A stretch of DNA of 64,000 nucleotides. Origin: Eubacteriales bacterium. Its GTDB lineage: Bacteria > Bacillota > Clostridia > Peptostreptococcales > Anaerovoracaceae. The stretch lies in assembly GCA_028872475.1 (NCBI GenBank), contig JAQYMQ010000013.1:99407-163406 (forward strand). The letters run 5' to 3'. The notes beneath the pieces were generated by a model that had not been told where the DNA came from, did not search any database, and worked only from the letters and a program-made list of their open reading frames with translations. The translations under genes and the position numbers were made by a program. This document shows positions 44,504 through 55,131 of this stretch, in pieces. Numbering within the stretch: position 1 is the first letter of the stretch; the number at the start of each line of letters is the position of its first letter.

Positions 44504-45394
44504 ATGATAGGTGACACTATGCAGTGTAAAAATAGAAAAGGTGAATATGTAAATGGCAATGAATCTCAAGATAGGATTTTGAGAGCGCTATATAACACGA
44601 AATCTGGCAGAGGTGTGCTAAGAGTTTTGATAAGACCGGCGGTATCTAAGATTGGAGGGTTGGCTTTAAAGACTAGGGCATCAAAGTTGGTAATTAAATC
44701 GTTTGTAAGAAATAACGCAATAAATATGCATGAATACGAAGATGTAAGATATGATTCGTATAATGAGTTTTTTATTAGGAAGATACGACATGGTGTTAGA
44801 CCAATAGACATGGAGCCAAAGCATTTTGTATCTCCTTGCGACTCCAAATTGTCGGTGTATAAGATTGATGATGGCGGTGAATTTGTAATTAAGGATACAA
44901 GATATACATTTAAGTCGCTTACTAGAAGTGATAAACTTATGGATGAATTTCGTGGCGGATTACTGATGGTATTTAGACTATCTGTTGATGATTATCACAG
45001 ATATTCTTATGTGGATGATGGAGTAAAGACTAGAAATATAACCATAAATGGCAAATTTCATACAGTTAACCCTTTAGCCAATGATGTTTATCCTATATAT
45101 AAAGAAAATCAGAGAGAGATTTCACTTTTAAAGAGTAAAAATTTTGGTTTGATTATGATGATGGAAGTCGGTGCACTGATGGTTGGCAAGATAGTGAATT
45201 ATCATCAGGTGAAAACTGTTTCTCGAGGTGAGGAAAAGGGCAGATTTGAATTTGGGGGATCTACAGTTATCCTTGCGGTAAAACCTAATGTGTTGAAAAT
45301 AGATGAAGACATACTTAAAAATTCATCGGAAAATATTGAGACGAAGGTTAAGCTAGGTGAGAAAATCGGAGAAGCGATAGATATTGTACTATAA
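44504..45394 (+). CDS. psd: Phosphatidylserine decarboxylase proenzyme
   Basis: 296 residues. CKNRKGEYV at the start, SYNEFFIRKI, SPCDSKLSVY, the catalytic FRLSVDDYHRYSYVDDG and HTVNPLANDVYP region, and EVGALMVGKI. It carries the self-cleavage motif as FGGST near the end (usual LGST), where the pyruvoyl group forms from the Ser. Gives phosphatidylethanolamine from phosphatidylserine. Start uncertain: ATG 44504 (AGGA 4 bases before) or ATG 44519 (AGGTGA). Last gene of the operon, with a terminator after. Confidence 0.92.
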   Translation: MIGDTMQCKNRKGEYVNGNESQDRILRALYNTKSGRGVLRVLIRPAVSKIGGLALKTRASKLVIKSFVRNNAINMHEYEDVRYDSYNEFFIRKIRHGVRPIDMEPKHFVSPCDSKLSVYKIDDGGEFVIKDTRYTFKSLTRSDKLMDEFRGGLLMVFRLSVDDYHRYSYVDDGVKTRNITINGKFHTVNPLANDVYPIYKENQREISLLKSKNFGLIMMMEVGALMVGKIVNYHQVKTVSRGEEKGRFEFGGSTVILAVKPNVLKIDEDILKNSSENIETKVKLGEKIGEAIDIVL

Positions 45395-45426
45395 TTCTTG
45401 TTAGATAAGCCTAATTATAAAGAAAT

Positions 45427-45487
45427 AAAAACCAATCTTGTAAGTGTGGAACTTTGAGTTCGGCATTAAAGATTGGTTTTTTATTTT
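45427..45487. terminator. Intrinsic terminator after psd (also usable by thiT)
   Basis: AAAAACCAATCTT (45427-45439) pairs with AAGATTGGTTTTT (45469-45481), loop of 29 bases, then TATTTT. The A-rich 5' arm would give a T-run on the minus strand for thiT as well. Confidence 0.78.
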
Positions 45488-45534
45488 ATCTAATATTTAA
45501 TATATTGTATATTCTATCTAATGTTTAAAATATC

Positions 45535-46170
45535 TTATATCCTATCCTTTAACTGCATTAAAGGCTTTTCTATTGCAACAAGTATTGCGATTGTAATTAC
45601 GCCTTCAGCAGCAATATATGTGAAGTTGTACCATAGAGACCAAACTACAGAGTTAAATCCTTCAGGTGCATAGCTTCCAAAGAATATGATTCCTGAAAGT
45701 ACAGCACATATATATCTTCCTACGATTCCAATGATATATACCCATATAAGCCCGTGTTTTCTGTTTCTCATGAAGGCGCCAATACCCATCGCACCAAAAG
45801 CCATAGGATAGTCGATTAGCATCTGTACTGGGTGGATTACATATCCGCCGATAAGCAAGTTGACTAGACCTAGCACGATACCAGCCATAACTGCATTACG
45901 AGTACCAAGTAGGTAGCCGCATAATGCTATTGGAAGCATAGAAAGTGGAGTTACAGAGCCTCCTTGTGGCATAGTGAAAAGTTTGAATTGAGATAATACT
46001 ACAGCGATAGCTACGAGTATAGCGCATATTGTTAAAGACTTAATATCATAGCCTTTTTCTTCTTTTGATTTGCCAAAAACAAGAATGCAGCCAAAAAGTA
46101 AAACTATAGCTGTGATGACAATAATTTGTCCTGTTGTGGATTGAATAAAACCTCCAAAATCTTTGAACAT
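45535..46170 (-). CDS. thiT: ECF transporter S component for thiamin, ThiT
   Basis: 211 residues, about six membrane helices, ThiT/YuaJ family: QGGSVTPLSMLPIALCGYLLGTR, GGYVIHPVQMLIDYPMAFGAMG and the substrate-binding WSLWYNFTYIAAEG. An extra N-terminal helix precedes the core. Binds thiamin and works with the shared EcfA1-EcfA2-EcfT energizer, encoded at 55.9-58.4 kb. A TPP riboswitch stands directly upstream. The start at 46170 is behind GAGGAGG; a longer TTG start at 46191 would lie upstream of this SD. Confidence 0.9.
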   Translation of the reverse strand: MFKDFGGFIQSTTGQIIVITAIVLLFGCILVFGKSKEEKGYDIKSLTICAILVAIAVVLSQFKLFTMPQGGSVTPLSMLPIALCGYLLGTRNAVMAGIVLGLVNLLIGGYVIHPVQMLIDYPMAFGAMGIGAFMRNRKHGLIWVYIIGIVGRYICAVLSGIIFFGSYAPEGFNSVVWSLWYNFTYIAAEGVITIAILVAIEKPLMQLKDRI

Positions 46171-46177
46171 AAAAAAC

Positions 46178-46197
46178 CTCCTCTTGTTCAAAAGGAG
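46178..46197 (-). promoter_or_regulatory. SD-sequestering hairpin of thiT
   Basis: On the minus strand CTCCTTTT-GAAC-AAGAGGAG folds into an 8-bp stem with one U-G pair. The 3' arm carries nearly all of the GAGGAGG SD of thiT. It is the likely expression platform of the TPP riboswitch, acting on translation. Confidence 0.65.
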
Positions 46198-46204
46198 TAA
46201 GCAA

Positions 46205-46292
46205 ACACGAAACTTTCCCTACGACAGCATTATCTGTATCAGGTTTATGGGTCACATCGACAATGATGACTCTCAGCGTAAGCTCCCCCGTC
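46205..46292 (-). promoter_or_regulatory. TPP riboswitch (THI element)
   Basis: On the minus strand the conserved parts are in order: ACGGGGGAGC, GCTGAGAGTC, GACCC, AACCTGATACAGATAATGC, and GCTGTCGTAGGGAAAG. This matches the thi-box consensus (GGGG, CUGAGA, ACCC, CUGAUCxxGAUAAUG, CGxAGGGAA). It controls thiT in response to thiamine diphosphate. Confidence 0.93.
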
Positions 46293-46471
46293 AAATATAT
46301 TTTATTGATTGATATATAATAACATTTTTTGATTGGAATAAGTTGGATTTTGAAATTTTTTTTTGAGAAACCTTACCTTTTTTAAAAATTCCTATATTTC
46401 GAGTTAAAGTTAACCACTTAAATATTTTTCTTCTACTTTTAAATGTTTTCCTTTTGGAGTACAATTAATTT
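46293..46471. other. Non-coding gap between thiT and rpoB, distal part
   Basis: AT-rich sequence that should hold the thiT promoter (minus strand). TATTAT on the minus strand at 46316-46321 is a possible -10 without a good -35. On the plus strand TACAAT at 46460-46465 is a weak -10 just before the hairpin at 46472. No gene seen. Confidence 0.35.
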
Positions 46472-46547
46472 GCATCTTTTAGACTTTTCATAGGATTGTA
46501 TAATTTTTTCTTTTCAAATTACAATTATACTCTAAAAGATGCTTTTT
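46472..46547 (+). terminator. Long hairpin with T-run upstream of rpoB
   Basis: Outer stem GCATCTTTTAG (46472-46482) with CTAAAAGATGC (46532-46542), 11 bp exact. Inner stem GTATAATT (46498-46505) with AATTATAC (46523-46530), 8 bp exact. T5 follows at 46543-46547. No plus-strand gene precedes it, so it either ends a short RNA starting nearby or acts as a leader or attenuator upstream of the rpoB promoters. Confidence 0.55.
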
Positions 46548-46578
46548 AAGTGTCTAACTTCATTTTACAATTTACAGT

Positions 46579-46607
46579 TTGACAATCCTAGAAAAAAGTT
46601 GTAAAAT
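46579..46607 (+). promoter_or_regulatory. rpoB promoter P1
   Basis: TTGACA (46579-46584), 17-base spacer, TAAAAT (46602-46607). A perfect -35 and near-consensus -10, 94 bases ahead of rpoB. Confidence 0.75.
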
Positions 46608-46621
46608 ATTTGCTCTGTATA

Positions 46622-46650
46622 TTGACGATTTGTAATGGTTGTGATATTAT
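46622..46650 (+). promoter_or_regulatory. rpoB promoter P2
   Basis: TTGACG (46622-46627), 17-base spacer, extended -10 TGATATTAT with TATTAT at 46645-46650. The leader would be about 45 bases to the ATG at 46701. Confidence 0.7.
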
Positions 46651-46700
46651 TATAAACTGCATTAAAAGTAGATTTTTGTAATTAATAAGGAGTGATAACT

Positions 46701-49700
46701 ATGCCAAAGGCGATTAAGTTAGGTAAAAGAGAGCGACAAACTTTTTCAAAAATTAAAGAAGTTGCGGAGATGCCTAATCTAATACAAATCCAGACAAAGT
46801 CTTACGATTGGTTTATGAAAGATGGTATTAAAGAAGTATTTGAAGATATTTCCCCAATAAGAGATTATGCAGGGAAATATATGCTAGAGTTCGTTGACTA
46901 CCATTTTGACGAAAAACCTAAATACACAGTGGAAGAGTGCAAGGATAGAGATGCTACATACTCTGTTCCTATGAAAGCTAAAGTTCGTCTTTATGAGCAA
47001 GGAAAAGCAATAATTGAAGACGAAGTTTTTATGGGCGATTTTCCATTGATGACAAAGCAGGGTACATTTATTTATAACGGAGCAGAAAGAGCTGTAGTAA
47101 CTCAGTTAGTGCGTTCTTCTGGTGCGTATTTTGGGAAAGAACTAGATAAGTATGGTAATTCTCAATATACTACAACTCTTATTCCAAATAGAGGTGCTTG
47201 GTTAGAGTATATTACAGATAACAATGGTGAAACTCTTTCTGTTAGAGTAGATAGAACTAGAAAGCAGCCTATAACTGTTTTAATTCGTGCAATGGATGCT
47301 TTCATTGCGGGAGAGCAGGAAAGATTTGGAGCTAATCTTGGACTTTCTTTAGAGTCAAGTGCAGATATTCTAAAACTTTTTGGTGATGATGAACAGCTAT
47401 TAGCTACATTAGAGAAAGATAATACTACTAATAGTAAGGATGCACTGATTGAAATTTATAGAAAATTAAGACCGGGTGAACCACCATCAGAGGAAAGTGC
47501 TTTCTCTATGATTAGTGGACTGTTCTTTGATTCTAGAAGATACGATGTATCTAAGGTAGGTAGATATAAATACAATAAAAAGCTAGGTGTTTCAAACAGA
47601 CTTGAAAATACAGTTCTTGCAGAAGAACTTTTCAATCCTATGACAGGCGAACAGCTTGCTGAAGAGGGAGAAAAGATTACTTTAGAAAAGGCTATCGAAA
47701 TTGAAAATGCTGGTGTTAAGGAAATTCTTGTATATAGAAATGATGAACAGAGCGGTACTACAAAGATTATTGGTAACCATTTCGTTGACATTAAAAACTA
47801 TGTAGATTTTGATATTTCAGATATTAAATTAAAGAAGGTTTATTATCCAGTTTTGATGCAGATACTAGAGCAGTATGAAGATGAAGCTGAAATTAAACAG
47901 CAGTTAATAAATAGAAAAAATGATCTTTATCCAAAGCATTTATTGATTGATGATATTTTGGCATCTATTAGTTATCTGTTAAATCTACCTTATGCAATCG
48001 GCAGAGAAGATGATATAGACCATCTTGGTAATAGAAGACTTAGGTCTGTTGGTGAGCTAATTCAGAACCAATTTAGAATTGGTGTTTCTCGTATGGAGAA
48101 AATCGTTAAGGAAAGAATGACTACACAGGACGGCAATGACAGAATGCTGCCTGCATTGATCAATATTAGACCTCTAACATCTGCTATTAGAGAATTCTTT
48201 GGTAGTTCACAGCTATCTCAGTTTATGGACCAGAACAATCCTCTTGCGGAACTTACTCATAAGAGAAGACTTTCAGCACTTGGACCTGGCGGTCTTTCAA
48301 GAGATAGAGCAGGCTTTGAGGTAAGAGACGTACATTATTCTCATTATGGTAGAATGTGTCCGATAGAAACTCCTGAAGGACCAAATATCGGTCTTATTGG
48401 TTCTCTTACAACTTATGCAAATATAAATGAATATGGATTTATTGAAACACCATATAGAATAGTAAAAGACGGCGTAGTAAGTGAAGAAATCAGATATCTT
48501 TCAGCTGACGACGAAGAGAGAATGGTAGTAGCACAGGCTAATGAACCTCTTGACAGTGAAGGTAAATTCTTAAATAAGAGAATTGCAGCTAGAGGTGTAG
48601 GTGGAGAGGTTGATTTATTTGAACCTGCTGCTATCGACTATATGGACGTATCTCCGAAACAGGTAGTTTCAGTTGCAACAGCTATGATTCCGTTCTTGGA
48701 AAATGACGATGCAAATAGAGCACTTATGGGAGCGAACATGCAGAGACAGGCAGTGCCTTTGTTAGTTGCAGAAGCTCCGATTGTTGGTACAGGTGTAGAG
48801 TATAGAGCCGCTAAGGATTCGGGAGCAGTTGTTGTAGCAGAAGAAGATGGGGAAGTAATATTTGTAGACGCAGATGTTATTTGCATTAAAGGTGAAGATG
48901 GTGCTGTTCGTGAATATAAGCTGCTTAAGTTTAAGAGATCAAACCAGGGAACTTGTATTCATCAAAAGCCTATAGTATTCGTAGGTGAAAAAGTTAAGGC
49001 AGGAGAAGTAATTGCTGACGGTCCTTCAACAGATAACGGCGAAATCGCTCTTGGTAAGAATCTTCTTATTGCATTTATGACGTGGGAAGGTTATAACTAC
49101 GAGGATGCCATAATCCTAAATGAAAGACTTATTATGGATGACATTCTAACTTCGCTTCATATTGAAAAATATGAGACAGAAGCTAGAAAGACTAAGTTAG
49201 GTGATGAAGAAATTACAAGAGATATTCCAGGTGTTGGAGCAGATGCTCTTAAAGACCTTGATGAATATGGTATCGTTCGTATCGGTGCTGAAGTTTCTTC
49301 AAGTGATATCCTAGTTGGTAAGATTACTCCTAAGGGTGAAAAGGAACAGACAGGCGAAGAACGATTGATGCGATCTATCTTTGGTGAAAAGATAAATGAT
49401 GTTAGAGATACATCATTAAAGATGCCTCATGGTGAAAGCGGTGTCGTTGTTGGAGTTAAAGAATTCTCAAGAGAAAATGACGACGAAATGAAGCCAGGCG
49501 TTAATAAGATTGTAAGATGTTATGTTGCTACTAAGAGAAAGATTTCTGTTGGTGACAAGATGGCAGGTAGACACGGTAACAAGGGTGTAATTTCTAAGAT
49601 TTTACCTGAAGAGGATATGCCGTTTATGGAAGATGGAACACCAATCCAGGTAATGCTTAACCCGCTTGGCGTACCTTCTCGTATGAACGTAGGTCAGGTA

Positions 49701-50366
49701 CTTGAAGTTCATCTTGGACTTGCAGCTAAGAAAATGGGTTGGCATGTTGCTACACCAGTATTTGACGGTGCAAACGAAAAAGATATTATCGAATTACTAA
49801 AAGAATGTGGTTACAGTGAAACTGGTAAGGTACATCTAAGAGATGGTAGAAGTGGAGAGTTCTTTGATAATCCAGTAACTGTTGGTTACATGTACATGCT
49901 AAAACTTCACCACTTGGTTGATGATAAGATTCACGCACGTTCAGTTGGTACATATTCAAAGGTAACTCAGCAGCCACTTGGTGGTAAAGCACAGTTTGGT
50001 GGACAGAGATTCGGAGAAATGGAAGTTTGGGCACTTGAAGCTTATGGTGCTGCATACACATTACAGGAAATCTTGACAGTTAAGTCAGACGACATTATCG
50101 GAAGAGTTGAAACTTATGAAGCAATCGTTAAGGGTAACAACGTTCCAGAAGCTGGAGTTCCAGAATCATTTAAGGTTCTTATAAAGGAATTACAGAGTTT
50201 GGCGCTTGATGTAACAGTTATGACAGAGACTGATGAAGAAATTGATATCGAAGATTCTACAATCAATGAAGAGACTGAAACAAAGTTGGAAACTCTTGTA
50301 GATTTTGAAGAAATCGTAGATGAAGCGGAAGTTGCTGATAATATGACTTTTGAAGACGAGGAATAG
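46701..50366 (+). CDS. rpoB: RNA polymerase beta subunit
   Basis: 1221 residues with all RpoB regions from [10 protein letters not shown] to the C-terminal [21 protein letters not shown]. The rifampicin-cluster region (about 501-535) is [20 protein letters not shown] followed by [17 protein letters not shown], wild type at the usual resistance positions. The start at 46701 has AAGGAG; the upstream GTG at 46692 overlaps that SD. Unusually, rplK/A/J/L are not upstream; a divergent thiT is. rpoC follows after 10 bases. Confidence 0.98.
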   Translation: MPKAIKLGKRERQTFSKIKEVAEMPNLIQIQTKSYDWFMKDGIKEVFEDISPIRDYAGKYMLEFVDYHFDEKPKYTVEECKDRDATYSVPMKAKVRLYEQGKAIIEDEVFMGDFPLMTKQGTFIYNGAERAVVTQLVRSSGAYFGKELDKYGNSQYTTTLIPNRGAWLEYITDNNGETLSVRVDRTRKQPITVLIRAMDAFIAGEQERFGANLGLSLESSADILKLFGDDEQLLATLEKDNTTNSKDALIEIYRKLRPGEPPSEESAFSMISGLFFDSRRYDVSKVGRYKYNKKLGVSNRLENTVLAEELFNPMTGEQLAEEGEKITLEKAIEIENAGVKEILVYRNDEQSGTTKIIGNHFVDIKNYVDFDISDIKLKKVYYPVLMQILEQYEDEAEIKQQLINRKNDLYPKHLLIDDILASISYLLNLPYAIGREDDIDHLGNRRLRSVGELIQNQFRIGVSRMEKIVKERMTTQDGNDRMLPALINIRPLTSAIREFFGSSQLSQFMDQNNPLAELTHKRRLSALGPGGLSRDRAGFEVRDVHYSHYGRMCPIETPEGPNIGLIGSLTTYANINEYGFIETPYRIVKDGVVSEEIRYLSADDEERMVVAQANEPLDSEGKFLNKRIAARGVGGEVDLFEPAAIDYMDVSPKQVVSVATAMIPFLENDDANRALMGANMQRQAVPLLVAEAPIVGTGVEYRAAKDSGAVVVAEEDGEVIFVDADVICIKGEDGAVREYKLLKFKRSNQGTCIHQKPIVFVGEKVKAGEVIADGPSTDNGEIALGKNLLIAFMTWEGYNYEDAIILNERLIMDDILTSLHIEKYETEARKTKLGDEEITRDIPGVGADALKDLDEYGIVRIGAEVSSSDILVGKITPKGEKEQTGEERLMRSIFGEKINDVRDTSLKMPHGESGVVVGVKEFSRENDDEMKPGVNKIVRCYVATKRKISVGDKMAGRHGNKGVISKILPEEDMPFMEDGTPIQVMLNPLGVPSRMNVGQVLEVHLGLAAKKMGWHVATPVFDGANEKDIIELLKECGYSETGKVHLRDGRSGEFFDNPVTVGYMYMLKLHHLVDDKIHARSVGTYSKVTQQPLGGKAQFGGQRFGEMEVWALEAYGAAYTLQEILTVKSDDIIGRVETYEAIVKGNNVPEAGVPESFKVLIKELQSLALDVTVMTETDEEIDIEDSTINEETETKLETLVDFEEIVDEAEVADNMTFEDEE

Positions 50367-50376
50367 GAGGAGCCCC

Positions 50377-53300
50377 ATGAAAGGAAAGAATAATAAAGAA
50401 TTTAAGAATTTTGAATCCATTAAAATAGGGCTAGCTTCTACAGAAAAAATATTGAGCTGGTCACACGGTGAAGTAACTCTTCCTGAGACAATTAATTACA
50501 GAACACAAAAGCCTGAGCCAGATGGATTGTTCTGCGAAAAGATTTTTGGGCCTCAGAAGGACTGGGAATGTTATTGTGGTAGATATAAGAAAATCAGAGA
50601 TAAGGGTGTTGTCTGTGAAAGATGCGGAGTTGAGATTACAAAATCTAAAGTTCGTAGAGAGAGAATGGGACATATAGAATTAGCTACTCCTGTATCTCAT
50701 ATTTGGTATTTCAAGGGAGTTCCGTCAAAGATGGGACTTATTATGGAAGTAACTCCTAAAAACCTTGAAAGAGTATTGTATTTTGCTGCATACATTGTTT
50801 TAGAACCTGGTAATACTATTTATGACTACAAAGAAGTAATTACTGAAAAACAGTATTATGAAGCTGTAGAGTCTGATGAAAACTTTAGAGCAGGAACAGG
50901 TGCTGAAGCAGTTAGAGAGATTTTATGCAATATTGATCTTCCTACATTAGCAACAGAGTTAAGAGAAGAATTAAAGACAAAGTTAAGTACTCAAAAGAAG
51001 ACTAAGGTTGTTAGAAGACTTGAAGTTGTTGAAGCATTTTTGCAGTCAGGAAATAAGCCTGAATGGATGATACTTGAAGTACTACCTGTAATACCGCCAG
51101 ATATCAGACCTATGATTCAGCTTGACGGCGGTAGATTTGCTACATCTGACTTGAATGACTTATATAGAAGAGTTATCAATAGAAATAACAGACTTAAGAA
51201 GCTACTTTCTTTAGGTGCTCCAAGCATCATTGTAAGAAATGAAAAGAGAATGCTTCAAGAAGCGGTTGACGCTCTAATCGACAATGGTAGAAGAGGTAAG
51301 GCTGTAACTGGAGCTGGTTCAAGACCATTAAAATCTCTTTCTGAAATGCTTAAGGGTAAGCAGGGAAGATTCAGACAGAATCTTCTTGGTAAGAGAGTTG
51401 ACTATTCAGGTCGTTCTGTAATCGTAGTAGGTCCGGAACTTAGATTCTGGCAGTGCGGACTTCCAAAGAATATGGCTCTTGAATTATTTAAGCCATTTAT
51501 TATGAAAAAACTTATCGAAAATGGTAAGTCATTAAATATTAAGAACGCTAAGAAGATGGTTGAAAGAATGGACTCTGAAGTATGGGATATCCTTGATGAG
51601 GTAATTCAGGAACATCCAGTAATGTTAAACAGAGCCCCTACACTTCACAGACTTGGTATTCAGGCATTTGAACCGGTACTTGTTGATGGTAAAGCTATTA
51701 AGCTTCATCCACTTGTTTGTACGGCATTTAATGCTGACTTCGACGGAGACCAGATGGCTGTTCACGTCCCATTGTCAGTAGAAGCGCAGGCAGAAGCTAG
51801 ATTCTTGATGCTTTCTACAAATAATATCCTTGCTCCTAAGGATGGTTCGCCTATTACTACACCAACTCAGGATATGATCTTAGGTAGTTATTACCTAACA
51901 CATCCAGGAAGTGACGATAGAAATAGCGATGACACTAAGGGCGACGGTATGATCTTCTCTAATTATGATGAGATGATTATGGCGTATCAGAGTAAGAAAG
52001 TTGGCATTCACGCAAATGTTGGCGTGAGAATGTATGCTGGCGAAAATGATAAGATAGGTAAGGTTGTGAAATCAACTGTTGGTAGATTTATCTTTAACAG
52101 AGAAATCCCACAGGATTTAGGCTTTGTTACAAATAGAAAAGAAGATCCATATTCACTTGAAGTTGATTTCTTGTGTGACAAGAAAAAGCTTGGAGAAATT
52201 ATCGACAAGTGCTTTAGAGTTCATGGAAATGCGGGCACAGTACTGATGCTTGATGCTATTAAGGATATGGGATTCCACTATTCTACAAAGGCTGCAATTA
52301 CAATAAGTATCGCAGATATGGAAATTCCTGAAGCAAAAGAAGAAATTCTAGATAAGGCTCAGAAAGCCGTTGATGAATATGAACAGTTCTACTTGGATGG
52401 GCTTCTTTCAGATGAAGAAAGATATGAAAGAGTTTGTAACATTTGGACTAAGGCAACGGATGATGTTGCTGATGAACTAATGGATACTCTAGACTCTTTA
52501 AATAACTTGTTTATCATGGCTCACTCTGGTGCCAGAGGTTCTAAGAAGCAGATTTCACAGGTCGGAGGTATGCGTGGACTTATGGCTAATGCCACAGGTA
52601 AGACTATTGAAATTCCAATTAAAGCTAACTTTAGAGAAGGCCTTTCAGTATTGGATTACTTCGTATCATCAAATGGTGCGAGAAAGGGTCTAGCCGATAC
52701 AGCTATCAGAACAGCTGACTCAGGTTATTTGACAAGAAGATTGGTAGACGTAGCTCATAACATTATCGTAAGAGAAGACGATTGTCATACTGACGAGGGT
52801 GTTAAGATTACAGCGTTTGTTGAAGGCGTTGAAGTAATTGAAAACCTAAGAGAGAGAATTATTGGTAGAGCGGCACTTAACGACATAGTTAATCCGAAGA
52901 ATAATAAGGTTATTTGTGAGGGTGGTGCTGAAATTACTGAGGATATTGCTGATGAAATCGTAGCTGCTGGTATTGAAGAAGTATATATCAGATCAGTTAT
53001 GACTTGTAAGAGCAAGAGAGGGGTTTGTGCTAAGTGTTATGGTAGAAACCTTGCGACAGGTAGTCCAGTAAATATTGGTGAATCTGTTGGTATTACTGCT
53101 GCTCAGTCAATCGGTGAACCGGGTACACAGCTTACAATGAGAACATTCCACTCAGGTGGTGTAGCGGGAGCTGATATCACGCAAGGTCTTCCTAGAGTAG
53201 AAGAACTTTTCGAAGCTAGAATGCCTAAGGGTCTTGCAGAAATATGTAGAGGCGATGGTACAGTAACTTCTATCGAAGCTGCTGAAGATAATAAGACAAA

Positions 53301-54144
53301 TATTACTGTTAAACAGGATAATGGTGAAGAAGCTATCTATACTGTTCCTCACGGAGCTAGAAAGAATGTTGTTGTTGGAGATAGAATTTATCAGGGAGAT
53401 GGTTTGACATCAGGTCCTTTAAACCCACATGATATTCTTACATACAAGGGCGTGCAGGGAGTTTATGAATATCTTCTTAAGGAAGTTCGTAAGGTATATA
53501 AATCACAGAGTGTAACAATCAATGATAAACATATTGAAGTTATTGTAAGTAAGATGCTTTCTAAGGTTATGGTTGAAGATCCTGGTGATACTACATTGCT
53601 TCCAGATATGTTATACGATAAAAGAGAAATTGAACTAATCAATAAGCAAGCTATCGAAGAAGGTAAAGAACCAGCTGTATATCATAGTCAGCTTAGAGGT
53701 ATTACAAAGGCTTCTCTTGAAACAGATTCATTCTTATCTGCGGCATCATTCCAGGAAACTACAAAGGTTCTTACAGATGCAGCTATTAAGGGTAAGGTTG
53801 ATCATTTAGTAGGTTTGAAGGAAAATGTTATTATCGGTAAACTTGTGCCAGCAGGAACAGGTATGTCGAGATATAGAGATATATCAATCGATTATGGCAA
53901 GAATTCTTCAACTATAGAAGCTTGGGAAAGAGAAAAGAAGATGAAGGAGATGATGAGAGCTGCAGAAGCTGGAGAGCTAAATAATGCTGAACCAGAACAG
54001 GCAACTCCGGAAATATCTACACCATCATCGGAAGACTTGTATAAAGAGCTTTTAAATAATGTAATTGATGAGCAAATCGAAGATTACACAAAGAAAAATG
54101 GTGTTTTAGTCGATGATGACGGAATTCATATTATGAACGACTAG
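50377..54144 (+). CDS. rpoC: RNA polymerase beta' subunit
   Basis: 1255 residues. N-terminal zinc ribbon with [20 protein letters not shown], the Mg-binding [10 protein letters not shown] near residue 453, bridge helix and trigger-loop region with [19 protein letters not shown], a second zinc site ([19 protein letters not shown]), and [28 protein letters not shown]. The start follows AGGAGGAG. rpsL, rpsG and fusA, which often follow rpoC, are absent; a terminator closes the unit. Confidence 0.98.
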   Translation: MKGKNNKEFKNFESIKIGLASTEKILSWSHGEVTLPETINYRTQKPEPDGLFCEKIFGPQKDWECYCGRYKKIRDKGVVCERCGVEITKSKVRRERMGHIELATPVSHIWYFKGVPSKMGLIMEVTPKNLERVLYFAAYIVLEPGNTIYDYKEVITEKQYYEAVESDENFRAGTGAEAVREILCNIDLPTLATELREELKTKLSTQKKTKVVRRLEVVEAFLQSGNKPEWMILEVLPVIPPDIRPMIQLDGGRFATSDLNDLYRRVINRNNRLKKLLSLGAPSIIVRNEKRMLQEAVDALIDNGRRGKAVTGAGSRPLKSLSEMLKGKQGRFRQNLLGKRVDYSGRSVIVVGPELRFWQCGLPKNMALELFKPFIMKKLIENGKSLNIKNAKKMVERMDSEVWDILDEVIQEHPVMLNRAPTLHRLGIQAFEPVLVDGKAIKLHPLVCTAFNADFDGDQMAVHVPLSVEAQAEARFLMLSTNNILAPKDGSPITTPTQDMILGSYYLTHPGSDDRNSDDTKGDGMIFSNYDEMIMAYQSKKVGIHANVGVRMYAGENDKIGKVVKSTVGRFIFNREIPQDLGFVTNRKEDPYSLEVDFLCDKKKLGEIIDKCFRVHGNAGTVLMLDAIKDMGFHYSTKAAITISIADMEIPEAKEEILDKAQKAVDEYEQFYLDGLLSDEERYERVCNIWTKATDDVADELMDTLDSLNNLFIMAHSGARGSKKQISQVGGMRGLMANATGKTIEIPIKANFREGLSVLDYFVSSNGARKGLADTAIRTADSGYLTRRLVDVAHNIIVREDDCHTDEGVKITAFVEGVEVIENLRERIIGRAALNDIVNPKNNKVICEGGAEITEDIADEIVAAGIEEVYIRSVMTCKSKRGVCAKCYGRNLATGSPVNIGESVGITAAQSIGEPGTQLTMRTFHSGGVAGADITQGLPRVEELFEARMPKGLAEICRGDGTVTSIEAAEDNKTNITVKQDNGEEAIYTVPHGARKNVVVGDRIYQGDGLTSGPLNPHDILTYKGVQGVYEYLLKEVRKVYKSQSVTINDKHIEVIVSKMLSKVMVEDPGDTTLLPDMLYDKREIELINKQAIEEGKEPAVYHSQLRGITKASLETDSFLSAASFQETTKVLTDAAIKGKVDHLVGLKENVIIGKLVPAGTGMSRYRDISIDYGKNSSTIEAWEREKKMKEMMRAAEAGELNNAEPEQATPEISTPSSEDLYKELLNNVIDEQIEDYTKKNGVLVDDDGIHIMND

Positions 54145-54168
54145 TTTGTGACAGAATGATTTTAATTG

Positions 54169-54193
54169 AAAGGGTAGCAGACGCTACCCTTTT
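54169..54193 (+). terminator. Intrinsic terminator of rpoBC
   Basis: AAAGGGTAGC (54169-54178) pairs with GCTACCCTTTT (54183-54193), loop AGAC, GC-rich stem, then T4ATATT. Confidence 0.88.
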
Positions 54194-54287
54194 ATATTAT
54201 TTTCAAGATTGTTTATTTTATTGAATTATTAGAATTTTATTAAATAATATTACTTTTATAATAATTGTTATAGTTTTGGAGGGAGAA

Positions 54288-54980
54288 ATGAACGAAGCTC
54301 TATTATTAGGTTCGGTATTTATTTTTTATTCGTTAGTGCTTGTATTTATGAAGTTATTTGGTTTGCATGGATTGTATGTATGGATTGTAGTTGCAACTAT
54401 TGCAGCCAATATAGAAGTATTGATTTTAGTAGATGCGTTTGGAATTGAGCAGACACTGGGAAATGTGCTGTTTGCGTCGACGTTCCTAGTTACGGATATA
54501 ATTAGTGAGAATTACGGTAAAAAAGAAGCAAATAAGGGTGTTAACATAGGTATTGCTGCATCGGCTTTATTTATATTAATTTCACAAATTTGGCTATTAT
54601 TTGAGCCATCTAAGAACGATTGGGCAATGGAATCAATAAAGACTATCTTTACAAATACTCCTAGAATAATGGCTGCTAGCTTGCTTGTTTATGCAATTTC
54701 TCAGAAATTAGATGTATGGCTATATCATAAGTGGTGGGCATTTACAGAAAAGAAATATGGAAATAAGAATAAATATTTATGGTTAAGAAATAACGGTTCT
54801 ACATTATTTTCACAGTTTATTAACATAGTAATGTTTAATATTGCAGCATTTGCCGGTGTTTATGATGTATCTACAGTTATTAATATTGTTGTTGCAGGGT
54901 ATATAATCTATATCGTAACATCATTGCTTGATACTCCATTTGTGTATTTATCTAGAAGAATAAAACCTGCAGATAAATAA
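54288..54980 (+). CDS. Queuosine precursor transporter (YhhQ/COG1738)
   Basis: 230 residues, six membrane helices. Family marks: FASTFLVTDIISENYGKKEANKGV in the first half and LRNNGSTLFSQFINIVMFNIAAFAGV in the second. Imports preQ0, preQ1 or queuine for tRNA modification. The start at 54288 follows GGAGGGAG; a TTG at 54276 is not needed. No preQ1 riboswitch was found in the leader. It stands between rpoC and aroD, probably on its own. Confidence 0.88.
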   Translation: MNEALLLGSVFIFYSLVLVFMKLFGLHGLYVWIVVATIAANIEVLILVDAFGIEQTLGNVLFASTFLVTDIISENYGKKEANKGVNIGIAASALFILISQIWLLFEPSKNDWAMESIKTIFTNTPRIMAASLLVYAISQKLDVWLYHKWWAFTEKKYGNKNKYLWLRNNGSTLFSQFINIVMFNIAAFAGVYDVSTVINIVVAGYIIYIVTSLLDTPFVYLSRRIKPADK

Positions 54981-55131
54981 AGGGATTTGTGGATTAACTT
55001 ATTGGAGTGTGGAAATAAAAAATTTAGTGCGAAAATAAAATACAAATGTTACAATATAAAGTGGTATGCAAGATTTTATAATAATTTGGATAAATCTTGT
55101 TTTGTAATAATATAGAATGCAGGTGATAGAT

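Noticed and set aside
54194..54287. PreQ1 riboswitch before the queuosine-precursor transporter
   Set aside because: The leader is nearly all A and T and lacks the C-rich and A-rich aptamer segments.
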